Of a stretch of DNA of 64,000 nt, positions 44,233-53,417 are shown in pieces. This DNA is from Solobacterium moorei (GTDB taxonomy: Bacteria > Bacillota_I > Bacilli_A > Erysipelotrichales > Erysipelotrichaceae). The notes under the pieces were generated by a model. It saw only the letters and a program-made list of their open reading frames with translations, was not told the origin of the DNA and did not search any database. The stretch covers positions 1,364,001 to 1,428,000 of the forward strand of contig NZ_AP028934.1 in the NCBI RefSeq assembly GCF_036323475.1, in the 5' to 3' direction. The stretch's first letter is position 1. Each line of letters begins with the position of its first letter. The translations under genes and the position numbers were made by a program.

Positions 44233-47178
44233 ATGTTTCTAAAGCGAATCGAAATGCAGGGATTTAAGTCCTTTGCGGATCGTACAATAATCCAGTTTGA
44301 TCATCCGATTACTGGTATTGTAGGTCCTAATGGTTGTGGAAAATCAAATATCGCAGACTCAGTTCGTTGGGTACTTGGGGAACAAAGTGCTAAAAGCATG
44401 CGTGGCGATAAGATGAATGATGTCATTTTTGCGGGCAGTGCTGACCGTCGCAGGGTAAATATGGCGGAAGTTACGCTAGTATTTGACAATACAAATCACA
44501 TTTTAAATGATGATAAAGACGAGATAGAAGTGACACGTCGTCTTTTTCGTGATTCTGGCGAAGCAGAGTATTTAATTAATCGTAAGAATGTACGCCTAAA
44601 AGATGTCGTTGATCTATTCTTAGACACCGGTCTTGGTAAGGATAGTTTAAGTATTATTTCTCAGGGTAATGTCTTATCCTTTGCGGAAGCAAAACCTCTT
44701 GAACGTCGTGGTATCTTTGAAGAGGCTGCAGGCGTAGCGAAATATAAGAAGAGAAAGCTAGAATCTTTATCTAAGCTAGAAAGAACAAAAGCCAATCTTG
44801 ATCGTTCAAACGATATTTTAATTGAGCTTGAAAAGCAGGTATCTCCTTTAAAGAGACAGGCTAGAAAAGCAGAAATTTATCGTGAGAAGAAGCAACGCTT
44901 AGAAGAAATTGAAATCTCAGTATTAGTACAAGATATCGAAAGTATCCATGTGGATATCGAGTCAGCAAAGAAAGCACTGTTTGACATTGAAACAAAGACA
45001 ACCATGTTTTCTACAGATATTCAAATTAATGAAACAAAACTCTCAGAAAGCAGAAGACAGATTTCTACATTAGACCGTGAAATTAATGACTTGCAAGATG
45101 AACTTATGAAGAAGTTCAATGAAATTGCGGGTTTAGAAGCACGTCGTACAGAGCTCGATGAAAAACGTAAGTATATTGTAGAAACAGGTACAAATGAACA
45201 AAAGGCAAAGCAGCTTGCAGGATTAATTGAAGAGGCTCGTGTTGAGTTTGAAGATCGTCAAAAACGTTTAGATGATTTAAATACTGAAATTCGCTTATAT
45301 TCCCAACAGTTAAGTGCAGCCGCTGCCAATATTGTTGATAAGCGTAGTGAATACGACCAAGCCTCCAATCGTTTGCGTTCTCTTGAAAATAGAAAGAATG
45401 TTATCGATCAGTTAATGCGTAACCCATTTAATAACCAACAAGGTATTCGTTCCATTATGGAAAATCAGAATGCATTGTCAGGTATTCTTGGTGTGATTGG
45501 ACAAGTATTGCAGGTTGAAAGTGGTTATGAAGAAGCTGTATCAACTGCATTAGGTGCAGCGATGAATCATATCGTTACAGTAGATGAGCAAGATGCTCGT
45601 GATGCAATTCGTTTCTTAAATCGTAACCAATCAGGTCGTGCTACATTCTTACCATTAACAGTTTGTACACCACGCTATGTATCTCAAGATAATCAAATTA
45701 TCTGTCAGAATACAAAAGGTTTTTTAGGTGTTGCATCAGATTTTGTGAAAAATAATGACCAGTTTGAGCCAGTTATTACTAGTCTTTTAAATAATGTGCT
45801 TGTCGTAGAGGATATGGAAGCTGGCAATGAATTATCAACTTTAACAAAGCGTTTATATAAGATTGTTACACTTGGTGGAGAAGTGATTCACCGTGGTGGA
45901 TCTATGACTGGTGGCAAGACTCGCCATGATACTAACATCATGACAATGCGTAAAGAAGCTGAAGAAATCATCAGATTGATTGATGCGGAATCAGCTCGGG
46001 TTGTGCTTGCGACGAAGGCATTAAGCCAAGCAAATGAAGCACGTGATAAAGCTGCACAAGCCATGAGCGAAAAACGTTATGCGGTTGCGGCACTTGAACC
46101 TGTCGTAGATGCTAAGAAAGCGAAATACGAAAAGTTAAAGAATGATTTAGCATTATTGGATCCAAGGGGTTTAAGTAAAGACTCTGATGAATCACATACA
46201 GAAGAACTCATAGTACGCTTAAATCAAGCATATTTAGAGCGTGATACAATCACGAATGACATGAAGGCCAAGCGCGAACAAAGATATCAAATCAATCAAG
46301 AAGCTGAACGTAAAGAACAGCAGACACGTCAAATGCGTAAGGAATTAAGTACTGCAGAAGCCAGTGCTAATGCGATTAAGATTGATCAAGGTAAACTTGA
46401 AACACGTATGGAAGCTTGCTTGCAAAGACTTGCAAGTGAATACCAGTTAACATATGAATTTGCTAAGACAAAGGTAACTGATGAACAGATTGAAAATGCT
46501 AAGGAAGAAGTAGCACAGCTACGTGCAGATATCGAACGTCTTGGTAATATCAATATGAATGCACCCGAAGAATATAATGAAGTGAACGAACGCTACGAGA
46601 CACTAAAGAATCAGATTACGGAATTAACAGAAAGTGTTGATAAGATCTTAGCCGCAATTGATGAGATGGATACTGTTATGAAGCGCCAGTTTAAGGAAAC
46701 GTTTGATAAAGTTAACGCTGAGTTTAATGATATTTTCCGTGCTCTTTATGGTGGCGGTAAGGCGGTTCTTACATTACAAGATCCTTCTGACATCTTAAAT
46801 ACAGGTATCGATATCGATGCGCAACCTCCAGGAAAAGCAGTTCAAAATAACATGTTATTCTCGGGTGGTGAAAAGAGTTTGATTGCGCTTTGCGTACTCT
46901 TTGCGATATTAAAGGTTAAACCTGTGCCTATGGTAATTCTCGATGAGGTAGAAGCAGCGTTAGACCCAGGAAATGTAGAACGCTTTGCACAATACCTACA
47001 TCACTATACACACCAAACACAATTTATCGTTGTTACGCACCGTCCAGGTACAATGGAAAACACAGATGTACTATATGGTGTTACCATGCAGAACCAAGGT
47101 GTATCACAAATGTTAAAGGTTACCTTACATGATGCGCTCAATATGGCAGATGCAACAAGCGAGGAGGTACAAGCATGA
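44233..47178 (+). CDS. smc: Chromosome segregation protein SMC, short-armed
   Basis: A condensin ATPase with Walker A 'GPNGCGKSNIADSVRW' near residue 32, hinge around residues 395-520 ('GILGVIGQVLQVESGYEEAV'), signature 'LFSGGEKSLIAL' and Walker B 'VPMVILDEVEAALDP'. The total is 981 residues, while Bacillus-type SMC has ~1186, so each coiled-coil arm is roughly 100 residues shorter. No frameshift is apparent. It overlaps ftsY by four bases, the usual partner order. Confidence 0.95.
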   Translation: MFLKRIEMQGFKSFADRTIIQFDHPITGIVGPNGCGKSNIADSVRWVLGEQSAKSMRGDKMNDVIFAGSADRRRVNMAEVTLVFDNTNHILNDDKDEIEVTRRLFRDSGEAEYLINRKNVRLKDVVDLFLDTGLGKDSLSIISQGNVLSFAEAKPLERRGIFEEAAGVAKYKKRKLESLSKLERTKANLDRSNDILIELEKQVSPLKRQARKAEIYREKKQRLEEIEISVLVQDIESIHVDIESAKKALFDIETKTTMFSTDIQINETKLSESRRQISTLDREINDLQDELMKKFNEIAGLEARRTELDEKRKYIVETGTNEQKAKQLAGLIEEARVEFEDRQKRLDDLNTEIRLYSQQLSAAAANIVDKRSEYDQASNRLRSLENRKNVIDQLMRNPFNNQQGIRSIMENQNALSGILGVIGQVLQVESGYEEAVSTALGAAMNHIVTVDEQDARDAIRFLNRNQSGRATFLPLTVCTPRYVSQDNQIICQNTKGFLGVASDFVKNNDQFEPVITSLLNNVLVVEDMEAGNELSTLTKRLYKIVTLGGEVIHRGGSMTGGKTRHDTNIMTMRKEAEEIIRLIDAESARVVLATKALSQANEARDKAAQAMSEKRYAVAALEPVVDAKKAKYEKLKNDLALLDPRGLSKDSDESHTEELIVRLNQAYLERDTITNDMKAKREQRYQINQEAERKEQQTRQMRKELSTAEASANAIKIDQGKLETRMEACLQRLASEYQLTYEFAKTKVTDEQIENAKEEVAQLRADIERLGNINMNAPEEYNEVNERYETLKNQITELTESVDKILAAIDEMDTVMKRQFKETFDKVNAEFNDIFRALYGGGKAVLTLQDPSDILNTGIDIDAQPPGKAVQNNMLFSGGEKSLIALCVLFAILKVKPVPMVILDEVEAALDPGNVERFAQYLHHYTHQTQFIVVTHRPGTMENTDVLYGVTMQNQGVSQMLKVTLHDALNMADATSEEVQA

Positions 47179-48146
47179 GTTTTTTAGATAAGTTAAAAGA
47201 AGCCTTCTCTAAAAAAGATGATAAAGCAACATACTTATCGGGATTTAAAAAGTCAAAGCAGACATTTGGCGATCAATTAAACCAAATACAATATAAATAT
47301 AAAGGAGTAGATGATGACTTCTTGGAACAATTAACCATTATCCTTTTGGAAAGTGATGTCGGTATTGAAACAGCTGACTATATCTGTGAACAGATGAAGC
47401 TAAAATGTTCTGAATATCCTTCTATTACTTTTAAGTGGGCAATGAATTTCTTGCTTGAAACAATGAAAGAAATTTATGAAGCAACACCGGATAAACCAAT
47501 TTCATTTAATGACAATGGCACAACAGTATTTTTATTAGAGGGTGTCAATGGATCGGGTAAGACTACAACATCTGCTAAACTTGCACGCATGTTTCTAGAT
47601 CAAGGAAAGTCAGTTGCCTTTACAGCAGCGGACACATTCCGTGCCGGTGCGATTGATCAGCTTGCAAAATGGGGAGAACGCTTAGGAGTTCCATGCATTA
47701 AGGGAATAGAAAACGGTGACCCTAGTGCAGCCATCGTCGATGGATGCAGATATGCTATCGAAAATAATATAGATATCTTATTGTGTGATACAGCAGGTCG
47801 CTTACAGAACAAAGCAAATCTAATGAATGAGTTATCTAAGATGAATCGTGTGGCTGCTAAGGAGATTCCTGGGGCACCACATAATACATGGCTCGTATTA
47901 GATGCTACAACTGGACAAAATGGTTTATCACAAGCACAGATTTTCGCGGAAGCAACAAATCTAAGTGGCATTATTTTAACAAAGATGGATGGCACAGCAA
48001 AGGGGGGTATTGTAATTGCAATCAAGCACAAGCTACATATCCCTGTATATTACCTAGGTCTTGGTGAACAACCAAAGGACCTGCGTCCATTTGACTTAGA
48101 TGCATATTTATACAGCATTTCAGAAGGGTTAGAAAATGCAAAGTAA
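47175..48146 (+). CDS. ftsY: Signal recognition particle receptor FtsY
   Basis: A 323-residue GTPase with '[15 protein letters not shown]' near residue 117, 'DTAGRLQNK' and '[11 protein letters not shown]', the SRP-GTPase motifs. It docks SRP-ribosome complexes at the membrane. The N-terminal acidic domain is short. It is followed with overlap by ylxM; ffh, which normally comes next, is absent from the window. Confidence 0.96.
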   Translation: MSFLDKLKEAFSKKDDKATYLSGFKKSKQTFGDQLNQIQYKYKGVDDDFLEQLTIILLESDVGIETADYICEQMKLKCSEYPSITFKWAMNFLLETMKEIYEATPDKPISFNDNGTTVFLLEGVNGSGKTTTSAKLARMFLDQGKSVAFTAADTFRAGAIDQLAKWGERLGVPCIKGIENGDPSAAIVDGCRYAIENNIDILLCDTAGRLQNKANLMNELSKMNRVAAKEIPGAPHNTWLVLDATTGQNGLSQAQIFAEATNLSGIILTKMDGTAKGGIVIAIKHKLHIPVYYLGLGEQPKDLRPFDLDAYLYSISEGLENAK

Positions 48147-48453
48147 GTTATATTACAACAGTTTATTAGACTTCTATGAAAAGCTATTAACACAAAAACA
48201 ACAAGAGATTTGTAATTTCTACTTCCGTGATGATTTATCGTTACAGGAAATCAGCGAACTAGTGAATACATCACGTGCAGCGATTCATGATACAATCAAG
48301 CGCTGTAGAATCGAATTAGATTCCTATGAAGAGAAATTATGCATGCATGCATCTTATACAAAGCGATGCAAGCTATATGATAAGATACGTAAAGTTGGTT
48401 CAGCAAAGGTCGTCAAATTAATCGACCAATGCTTAGATACAGAAATTGATTAA
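48136..48453 (+). CDS. ylxM: YlxM-family SRP-associated helix-turn-helix protein
   Basis: A 105-residue protein with a sigma-like helix-turn-helix: '[24 protein letters not shown]' across residues ~34-57 (key words LQEIS and SRAA). Family members stimulate SRP GTPase activity in streptococci. The ftsY-ylxM order is conserved. Confidence 0.92.
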   Translation: MQSKLYYNSLLDFYEKLLTQKQQEICNFYFRDDLSLQEISELVNTSRAAIHDTIKRCRIELDSYEEKLCMHASYTKRCKLYDKIRKVGSAKVVKLIDQCLDTEID

Positions 48454-48463
48454 GGAGGAAGAC

Positions 48464-49660
48464 ATGAGTAAAGTCATTTCAGTAAATTCAGGATCGTCAT
48501 CACTAAAGTTTCAATTATTTGATATGCCTAGTGAAGCAGTATTAACAAGTGGACAGGCAGAACGTATTGGGCAACAAATGGGTGCGTTCACTATTAAGTA
48601 CAATGGAAAAAAGGAAACTGTTGAGCTTCTAATTCCAAACCACAAGGTAGCTGTTGATATTCTGTTAAACAAGTTAACAGAACTTGGAATTGTAGAAAAC
48701 TTAGACGAAATTAAGGGTGCAGGACATCGTATTGTGCAAGGTGGTTCCTCATTTGATCAGTCTGTAGTTGTAGATGATAAAGTTGAAAAGATTGTTGAAG
48801 AATATGGTGAATTGGCTCCATTACACAACCCGGCACACTTGGTATGTTATAGAGCATTCAAAGAATCTTTACCAAATATTGGTCATGTATTTGTCTTTGA
48901 TACAGCATTCCATCAAACAATGCCGGAAGAATCGTATATGTTCCCAGTACCATATGAATGGTATACAGATTATAAGATTCGTCGCTATGGCGCACATGGT
49001 ACAAGTCATCAATATGTTAACCGTCGTACTGCAGAATTAATGGGCAAGGACGTTAATACATTAAATATGATTACATGCCACTTAGGTAACGGTGCTTCTA
49101 TCACTGCTATCAAGAATGGTAAAGTATTAAACACATCTATGGGATTAACACCATTAGGTGGAATCATGATGGGTACTCGTTGTGGTGATATTGACCCAAC
49201 TGTTGTATTCTACATGATGAAGAAATTAGGATGCACACCAGATGACATGGATACATATTTAAATAAGAAGTCTGGTATGTTAGGTATTTCAGGTATTAGT
49301 TCTGATGCGCGCGATGTTCAAGCAGCTATTGATGCAGGTAATCCACGTGGCATCTTAACTGGTAAACTCTATACAAACCGTGTTATTAACGTTGTTGGTG
49401 GTTATTACTTCCAATTAGGACACGTCGATGCGATTGTATTTACAGCAGGACTTGGCGAAAATGATGATGCATGCAGAACGCGTATTTTAAAGGCGATGGA
49501 AGAAGCTTTAGGCTTAAGCATTGACTATGAATTAAACGCTACAATTCACGGCAAAGAATGCCTCATTTCCAAACCAGATTCAAAGGTTCAGGTTTGGATT
49601 GTTCCTACAAATGAAGAAGTTGTGATTGCGCGCGATACTGTTAGATTGTTAGGACTATAA
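48464..49660 (+). CDS. ackA: Acetate kinase
   Basis: Makes ATP from acetyl phosphate. The 398-residue protein has 'ISVNSGSSSLKFQLF' at the start, 'FDTAFHQTMP', 'RRYGAHGTSHQYV' and 'TCHLGNGASI' in the middle. The ATG at 48464 follows AAGGAGGA. No phosphotransacetylase gene is adjacent. It directly precedes the DHH-family gene with one base shared. Confidence 0.97.
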   Translation: MSKVISVNSGSSSLKFQLFDMPSEAVLTSGQAERIGQQMGAFTIKYNGKKETVELLIPNHKVAVDILLNKLTELGIVENLDEIKGAGHRIVQGGSSFDQSVVVDDKVEKIVEEYGELAPLHNPAHLVCYRAFKESLPNIGHVFVFDTAFHQTMPEESYMFPVPYEWYTDYKIRRYGAHGTSHQYVNRRTAELMGKDVNTLNMITCHLGNGASITAIKNGKVLNTSMGLTPLGGIMMGTRCGDIDPTVVFYMMKKLGCTPDDMDTYLNKKSGMLGISGISSDARDVQAAIDAGNPRGILTGKLYTNRVINVVGGYYFQLGHVDAIVFTAGLGENDDACRTRILKAMEEALGLSIDYELNATIHGKECLISKPDSKVQVWIVPTNEEVVIARDTVRLLGL

Positions 49661-50607
49661 TGAACCTCAATTTTAAGGCGTTGTTAAGAGCAATTGAGGA
49701 TGCGGATATTATTACATTATTTAGACATGTGCATCCTGATTGCGATGCTCTGAGTTCTCAAAATGGATTGTATTGCTGGATTAAGCTAAACTATCCAGAA
49801 AAAAGGGTGTATAGACTAGGCGAAGAGACAACAGATCAAACTGTTTATCCACCATCTGATATTGTTGATGAGGATGTAATACGTAATAGTATTGCACTTG
49901 TATTAGATACAGCAAACAAAGAGCGTATTGATGATCAACGTTATGCACTTGCAAAACAAGTAATTAAAATCGATCATCATCCAAACAATGATCCATTCGG
50001 AAATAAAAATTATGTCTGTGAAGAAGCAGCTGCAACTTGTGAAATTCTCACAAGCTTCTTTGCAAGTTGTAAAAAACAGATTATGAATCATGAGATTGCG
50101 ACATATCTATATAAAGGTCTTTTAACAGATACTTTATGTTTTAGAACAAGCAATACAACACAACATACATTAGAAATGGCAGCAAAATTAGCATCATATA
50201 ATTTAGCGATTCCAGAGATCAACAGAGAATTATTTGATGTTAGTTACAAGACATTTCATTTCAGCAATTGGATCCGTTCAAATACACAGTTGCTTGGTGA
50301 GCATTTGGCATACGTTATTATTCCTGAATCTATTCGGCATCAATACGATATTAGTGCATCATCTGCACGCAATCGTATTGATGAAATTGGTCATGTGAAA
50401 GAATTTTCAATTTGGATTATGTTTACAGAAAAAACAGTCAATAGACAAAAGCTATATGATGGCTCATTGCGTTCTAAAACAGTAATTATCAATACAATTG
50501 CGAATAAGTATCATGGTGGTGGTCATAAAAATGCTTCAGGTGTAAAAGATCTTACTGAAAATGATTTACAAAATTTACTACAAGATTTATATAAAGCTAG
50601 TAACTAG
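49660..50607 (+). CDS. DHH-family phosphoesterase, NrnA-like
   Basis: A 315-residue protein with 'RHVHPDCDALSSQNGL' near residue 21, the DHH motif 'IKIDHHPNNDPFG' and the DHHA1 motif 'YHGGGHKNASGV' near the end. Relatives degrade oligoribonucleotides and pAp (NrnA) or cyclic di-AMP. The exact substrate is not visible. Confidence 0.9.
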   Translation: MNLNFKALLRAIEDADIITLFRHVHPDCDALSSQNGLYCWIKLNYPEKRVYRLGEETTDQTVYPPSDIVDEDVIRNSIALVLDTANKERIDDQRYALAKQVIKIDHHPNNDPFGNKNYVCEEAAATCEILTSFFASCKKQIMNHEIATYLYKGLLTDTLCFRTSNTTQHTLEMAAKLASYNLAIPEINRELFDVSYKTFHFSNWIRSNTQLLGEHLAYVIIPESIRHQYDISASSARNRIDEIGHVKEFSIWIMFTEKTVNRQKLYDGSLRSKTVIINTIANKYHGGGHKNASGVKDLTENDLQNLLQDLYKASN

Positions 50608-50632
50608 CACATATAAACAAAAAATGTCAATA

Positions 50633-50662
50633 TTGAATGTGCTATAAAAACTATAGTAAAAT
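50633..50662 (+). promoter_or_regulatory. Promoter of hup
   Basis: TTGAAT, a spacer of about 18 bases and TAAAAT lie about 26 bases before the start codon; AGGAGG follows. Confidence 0.55.
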
Positions 50663-50687
50663 ACAAACATATTAGGAGGAAATAAAA

Positions 50688-50972
50688 ATGGCAGAAACAT
50701 TAAATAAAAAGAGCATTGCTGAGTTAGTAGCTGAGAAGCACAACTTAACTAAGAAAGAAGCGGCAGAGATCATTGATTTAGTATTTGATACTGTTTCGGG
50801 TACTTTAAAAGATGGTGGTCGTGTAGATATTTCTGGCTTTGGTAAGTTTGAAGTGAAGACACGTGCAGCACGTACAGGTATCAACCCACAAACAAAAGAA
50901 ACAATCACAATCCCTGAATCAAAGGTTCCAGGATTTAAGGCAGCTAAGAACCTAAAGGAATTGGTTAAGTAA
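50688..50972 (+). CDS. hup: HU DNA-binding protein
   Basis: A 94-residue nucleoid protein with 'VDISGFGKFEVKTRAAR' and 'GINPQTKETITIPESKVPGFKA' content (key word GINPQT), the HU beta-arm. AGGAGG lies ahead. It is the last chromosomal gene before the prophage pair, and its terminator ends 12 bases before the left dif-like site. Confidence 0.96.
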   Translation: MAETLNKKSIAELVAEKHNLTKKEAAEIIDLVFDTVSGTLKDGGRVDISGFGKFEVKTRAARTGINPQTKETITIPESKVPGFKAAKNLKELVK

Positions 50973-50978
50973 TCAACC

Positions 50979-51005
50979 AGACACTCAAAAGAGTGTCTTT
51001 TCTTT
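50979..51005 (+). terminator. Terminator of hup
   Basis: AGACACTC-AAAA-GAGTGTCT, a perfect 8-bp stem, followed by TTTCTTT. Confidence 0.9.
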
Positions 51006-51015
51006 AATATAAATA

Positions 51016-51043
51016 ACTTCGTATAATGTATGTTCTTAAATTT
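51016..51043 (+). other. Left dif-like Xer site (chromosome/prophage A junction)
   Basis: A 28-bp Xer-type site: XerC-like arm ACTTCGTATAA, spacer TGTATG (51027-51032), then TTCTTAAATTT. The left arm is close to Firmicutes dif (which begins ACTTC). The right arm departs from dif and so is the phage-derived half, as expected of an integrated Xer-dependent phage. The 20 bases ending at 51032 are identical to one half of phage P1 loxP. Confidence 0.75.
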
Positions 51044-51079
51044 TAGTTTAGTCAACTTAAAATTAGAAAGGTGGAAGAT

Positions 51080-51262
51080 ATGGAAAATAAGGTAGTAGTA
51101 GAGATTGAGAGAGAGATAGTTGATAAAGGTGATAAGCATTATAAGAATTATTATCTTCTAGTTCCTAAGTATAACGGTGAAATCAAGCGTTTAAGTTTAT
51201 TTAAGCTTGATAGTTATGCTAAAGAGTTTATCGGTGATTATTTTGATTTAGATAAGAAGTAA
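51080..51262 (+). CDS. Prophage A: 60-aa first-gene protein
   Basis: A small charged protein with no membrane segment, rich in K, E, Y and D ('YYLLVPKYNGEIKRLSLF'). The ATG at 51080 follows AAAGGTGGA; a GTG nine bases earlier lies in that site. Size and position resemble the single-stranded-DNA-binding gV protein of filamentous phages, but no sequence motif proves it. Confidence 0.7.
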   Translation: MENKVVVEIEREIVDKGDKHYKNYYLLVPKYNGEIKRLSLFKLDSYAKEFIGDYFDLDKK

Positions 51263-51280
51263 TTTTGAAAGGGTAGAGAA

Positions 51281-52339
51281 ATGAAAAAGATATTTATTAT
51301 TACACTTGCAGTTTTAATAGGTATACAGGTAGTTTCTCTACCTGTTTTTGCAGATAACGATGGTTATGTTATTCCGTTTGATTCTATTGACGCATATGCG
51401 TATTTTGATTCTAAAGGTTTAACTAATCATGCTACTGGTGTTGGTGTTTCTGGTCAGACGATACAAGGGGGTACTTATTCGCTTTATTGTGATTCTAAGT
51501 CAAGTGTAACTTCAAATTTCTCTTGTCGTTTTATTCAGACAGGTACACAGGTAGCACAGTCTACAGATAAATTTGTTGCACAATTGCCATCTATTAGTGG
51601 TAACTGGCGATACACTGGAACATATGATCCTAAAGCTTTTTTGTCTTTTAATGATTATGATAACTATGTTTATCTTGAATTTTTATCTAGTAGACAAGTT
51701 TGGTCTAACGTCTATATAGGGCGTGAAACTAAAGGTGTTATGAGTAATGTTGAATTACTTTTTTCACAGTATGTTATGTCTGCTTCTAGTACTCCTATGT
51801 TTCACTACGCATACAGGTTTAAACCAGGTGAACGTATTTTCTCAATTGATTTCCCGGATTTTGCAGATATAAAAGATTTGATTGTTGTTCCTGTACTTTT
51901 AAAACAGGAAAAGCAGTTAACAGATCTGGAGCGTTCTCGTTTTGGACTTCCTACATCTTCAGTTAGTGCGATTAATGATTTTAAGGCTACAACTGTTAAG
52001 AAGTTTGATGAGTTAATAGCTCTAATGGGTGGTTATGCTAATGATCCAAAGTTAAAAGAATCGTTAGGGTTAGTTGATAACACTCGTTCTCAATTTGATA
52101 ATACGTCTAATCAGCTTCATGATACTGAGCAACAGTTTAGTAACGATTTGAATAACAATCTTGGGAAGATTGATACTAAACCTAAGTTATTCACAAATTC
52201 AAAGTTTATAAATTCGATGAAGTTTGTATCTGATACGTATACGAAGTTAGTTGTTAATACACCATTCGAGCATGTTTTGATGTTCTGTCTTACGTTAGGT
52301 ATTGCATTGGTTTTAATCGGTAAACTTAGAAATAGGTGA
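51281..52339 (+). CDS. Prophage A: pIII-like secreted, C-terminally anchored protein
   Basis: A 352-residue protein with a signal peptide (cut predicted after PVFA near residue 24), a ~285-residue outer domain and a C-terminal membrane span (residues ~328-347) ending KLRNR. This layout is that of filamentous-phage adsorption protein pIII: exported, held by its tail until assembly. Residues ~240-305 are helical with N- and Q-rich stretches. The receptor is unknown. AAAGGG precedes the ATG. Confidence 0.78.
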   Translation: MKKIFIITLAVLIGIQVVSLPVFADNDGYVIPFDSIDAYAYFDSKGLTNHATGVGVSGQTIQGGTYSLYCDSKSSVTSNFSCRFIQTGTQVAQSTDKFVAQLPSISGNWRYTGTYDPKAFLSFNDYDNYVYLEFLSSRQVWSNVYIGRETKGVMSNVELLFSQYVMSASSTPMFHYAYRFKPGERIFSIDFPDFADIKDLIVVPVLLKQEKQLTDLERSRFGLPTSSVSAINDFKATTVKKFDELIALMGGYANDPKLKESLGLVDNTRSQFDNTSNQLHDTEQQFSNDLNNNLGKIDTKPKLFTNSKFINSMKFVSDTYTKLVVNTPFEHVLMFCLTLGIALVLIGKLRNR

Positions 52340-52342
52340 TAT

Positions 52343-52558
52343 ATGTTAGATTTTCTTAAAACGTTTGTTGATACGCTTGGTTCTCTTCTTACATTTATTT
52401 TCAATGCTATTTCTTCATTAGTTAATTTAATTTCTAAGTTGCCGTCATTCGTTTTGTTTTTGACTAATAGCGTTGCTTTAATGCCTATGATTTTAATTCC
52501 ATTTGTGTTAGCTGCTATTAGTATTTATGTTATTTTATTTATTCTTGGGAGAAATTGA
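52343..52558 (+). CDS. Prophage A: 71-aa membrane protein
   Basis: A hydrophobic protein with two likely membrane segments (residues ~10-40 and ~46-69). It follows the pIII-like gene by three bases. Position suggests a minor tip or end protein (pVI-like), but this is inference. Confidence 0.7.
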   Translation: MLDFLKTFVDTLGSLLTFIFNAISSLVNLISKLPSFVLFLTNSVALMPMILIPFVLAAISIYVILFILGRN

Positions 52559-52559
52559 T

Positions 52560-52760
52560 ATGGCTGAAGCTTTAGAACTTTTGTTCCAGATTTATTTTAA
52601 ATTTGTAGATTTCATTTTTGATAAGGCACAAATTTTTAATGGTGTTACTTTAGGTTGGATTGCTCTTAGTGTTTTGATTTTCGGAGTTCTCATTCGTTCG
52701 TTGATGGCTGTTCCTAGTCGTTCCCAGGGGCATACATTCAGAGGTGATAAAGATGAGTGA
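52560..52760 (+). CDS. Prophage A: 66-aa membrane protein
   Basis: One membrane segment (residues ~27-47) followed by a basic tail (SRSQGHTFRGDKDE). The ATG at 52560 follows GGGAG. Identical in prophage B. A minor virion or assembly protein is possible. Confidence 0.7.
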   Translation: MAEALELLFQIYFKFVDFIFDKAQIFNGVTLGWIALSVLIFGVLIRSLMAVPSRSQGHTFRGDKDE

Positions 52761-53115
52761 TACAGGTTGCACAGTTACTTTTGATGGAGACCAAGGTGGA
52801 ACTTATTTTGTCGATTGTAGTTCTGTTAAGTATATTGATTCTATAGATTTAACTAACACTTCATCTAGCACCATATATCTATATCGTGATAAAAATAGTA
52901 ATCATTTTATGATTACATTATCACCATATACATATCCATCTTATTATTATCAATCGGGATATAATTCACAAACTCGGTATATTACTAATGCTGCTAATAT
53001 TAGATTTAATGCGATGTCTAATATTTATCGGAATATTGATTACGTTTACTTATTTGTTTCGTTTATTGTTTCTGTTTATTGCTTGTTTAAGTTACTAAGG
53101 GGGTTCATTCGATGA
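52753..53115 (+). CDS. Prophage A: variable 120-aa tail-anchored protein
   Basis: It has a polar N-terminal domain with three cysteines or so and many Y, S, T and N residues, then one membrane segment near residues 98-114 and a basic end (LLRGFIR). GAGGTG sets the ATG at 52753. This is the only gene body that differs strongly between prophages A and B; the differences cluster in residues ~20-70. A receptor- or immunity-related surface role is inferred. Confidence 0.72.
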   Translation: MSDTGCTVTFDGDQGGTYFVDCSSVKYIDSIDLTNTSSSTIYLYRDKNSNHFMITLSPYTYPSYYYQSGYNSQTRYITNAANIRFNAMSNIYRNIDYVYLFVSFIVSVYCLFKLLRGFIR

Positions 53116-53258
53116 TAGACCAGATTATGGTGTTCCTGGGAAAAAATGATTATCCGTTTTTGAGTCAATTTTTATCTGTAGTTGTTCTTACTGTGATTGT
53201 TCTTGTAGCTCTTAATATTCTTCAATCTACGCTTTTCTGGGTAGGTGGGAAACGATGA
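53112..53258 (+). CDS. Prophage A: 48-aa membrane protein
   Basis: A tiny protein with one long hydrophobic segment (residues ~19-44) and a GGKR end. It overlaps the gene before (ATGATAG) and after (ATGATA), showing tight translational coupling, and it is conserved in prophage B. Possibly pVII/pIX-like. Confidence 0.65.
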   Translation: MIDQIMVFLGKNDYPFLSQFLSVVVLTVIVLVALNILQSTLFWVGGKR

Positions 53259-53404
53259 TACAAGTTGTTAATTTCATTTTTAAGCTTATGTCAGATTGGT
53301 TAGCTATTGTTATATCGTCTTGGTTATTGAGTATATTCGTCTTATTTAGTGTTATTGCATTAATTGTTAATTTAGTTGTTAATAGCACTTCTAATAAGTC
53401 ATAG
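53255..53404 (+). CDS. Prophage A: 49-aa membrane protein
   Basis: One hydrophobic span (residues ~16-42) and a polar end (NSTSNKS). It is coupled to the previous gene by an ATGA overlap and is also present in prophage B. Possibly a second pVII/pIX-like end protein. Confidence 0.65.
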   Translation: MIQVVNFIFKLMSDWLAIVISSWLLSIFVLFSVIALIVNLVVNSTSNKS

Positions 53405-53417
53405 AAAGGGGGAAAGT

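Noticed and set aside
44233-47178. Frameshift or truncation in smc
   Set aside because: Both head motifs and the hinge are in one frame; only the coiled-coil length is reduced.
51013-51032. loxP from a cloning vector
   Set aside because: Only one arm and spacer match exactly; the other side is phage-like, and a similar site recurs at the two other prophage ends with natural variation.
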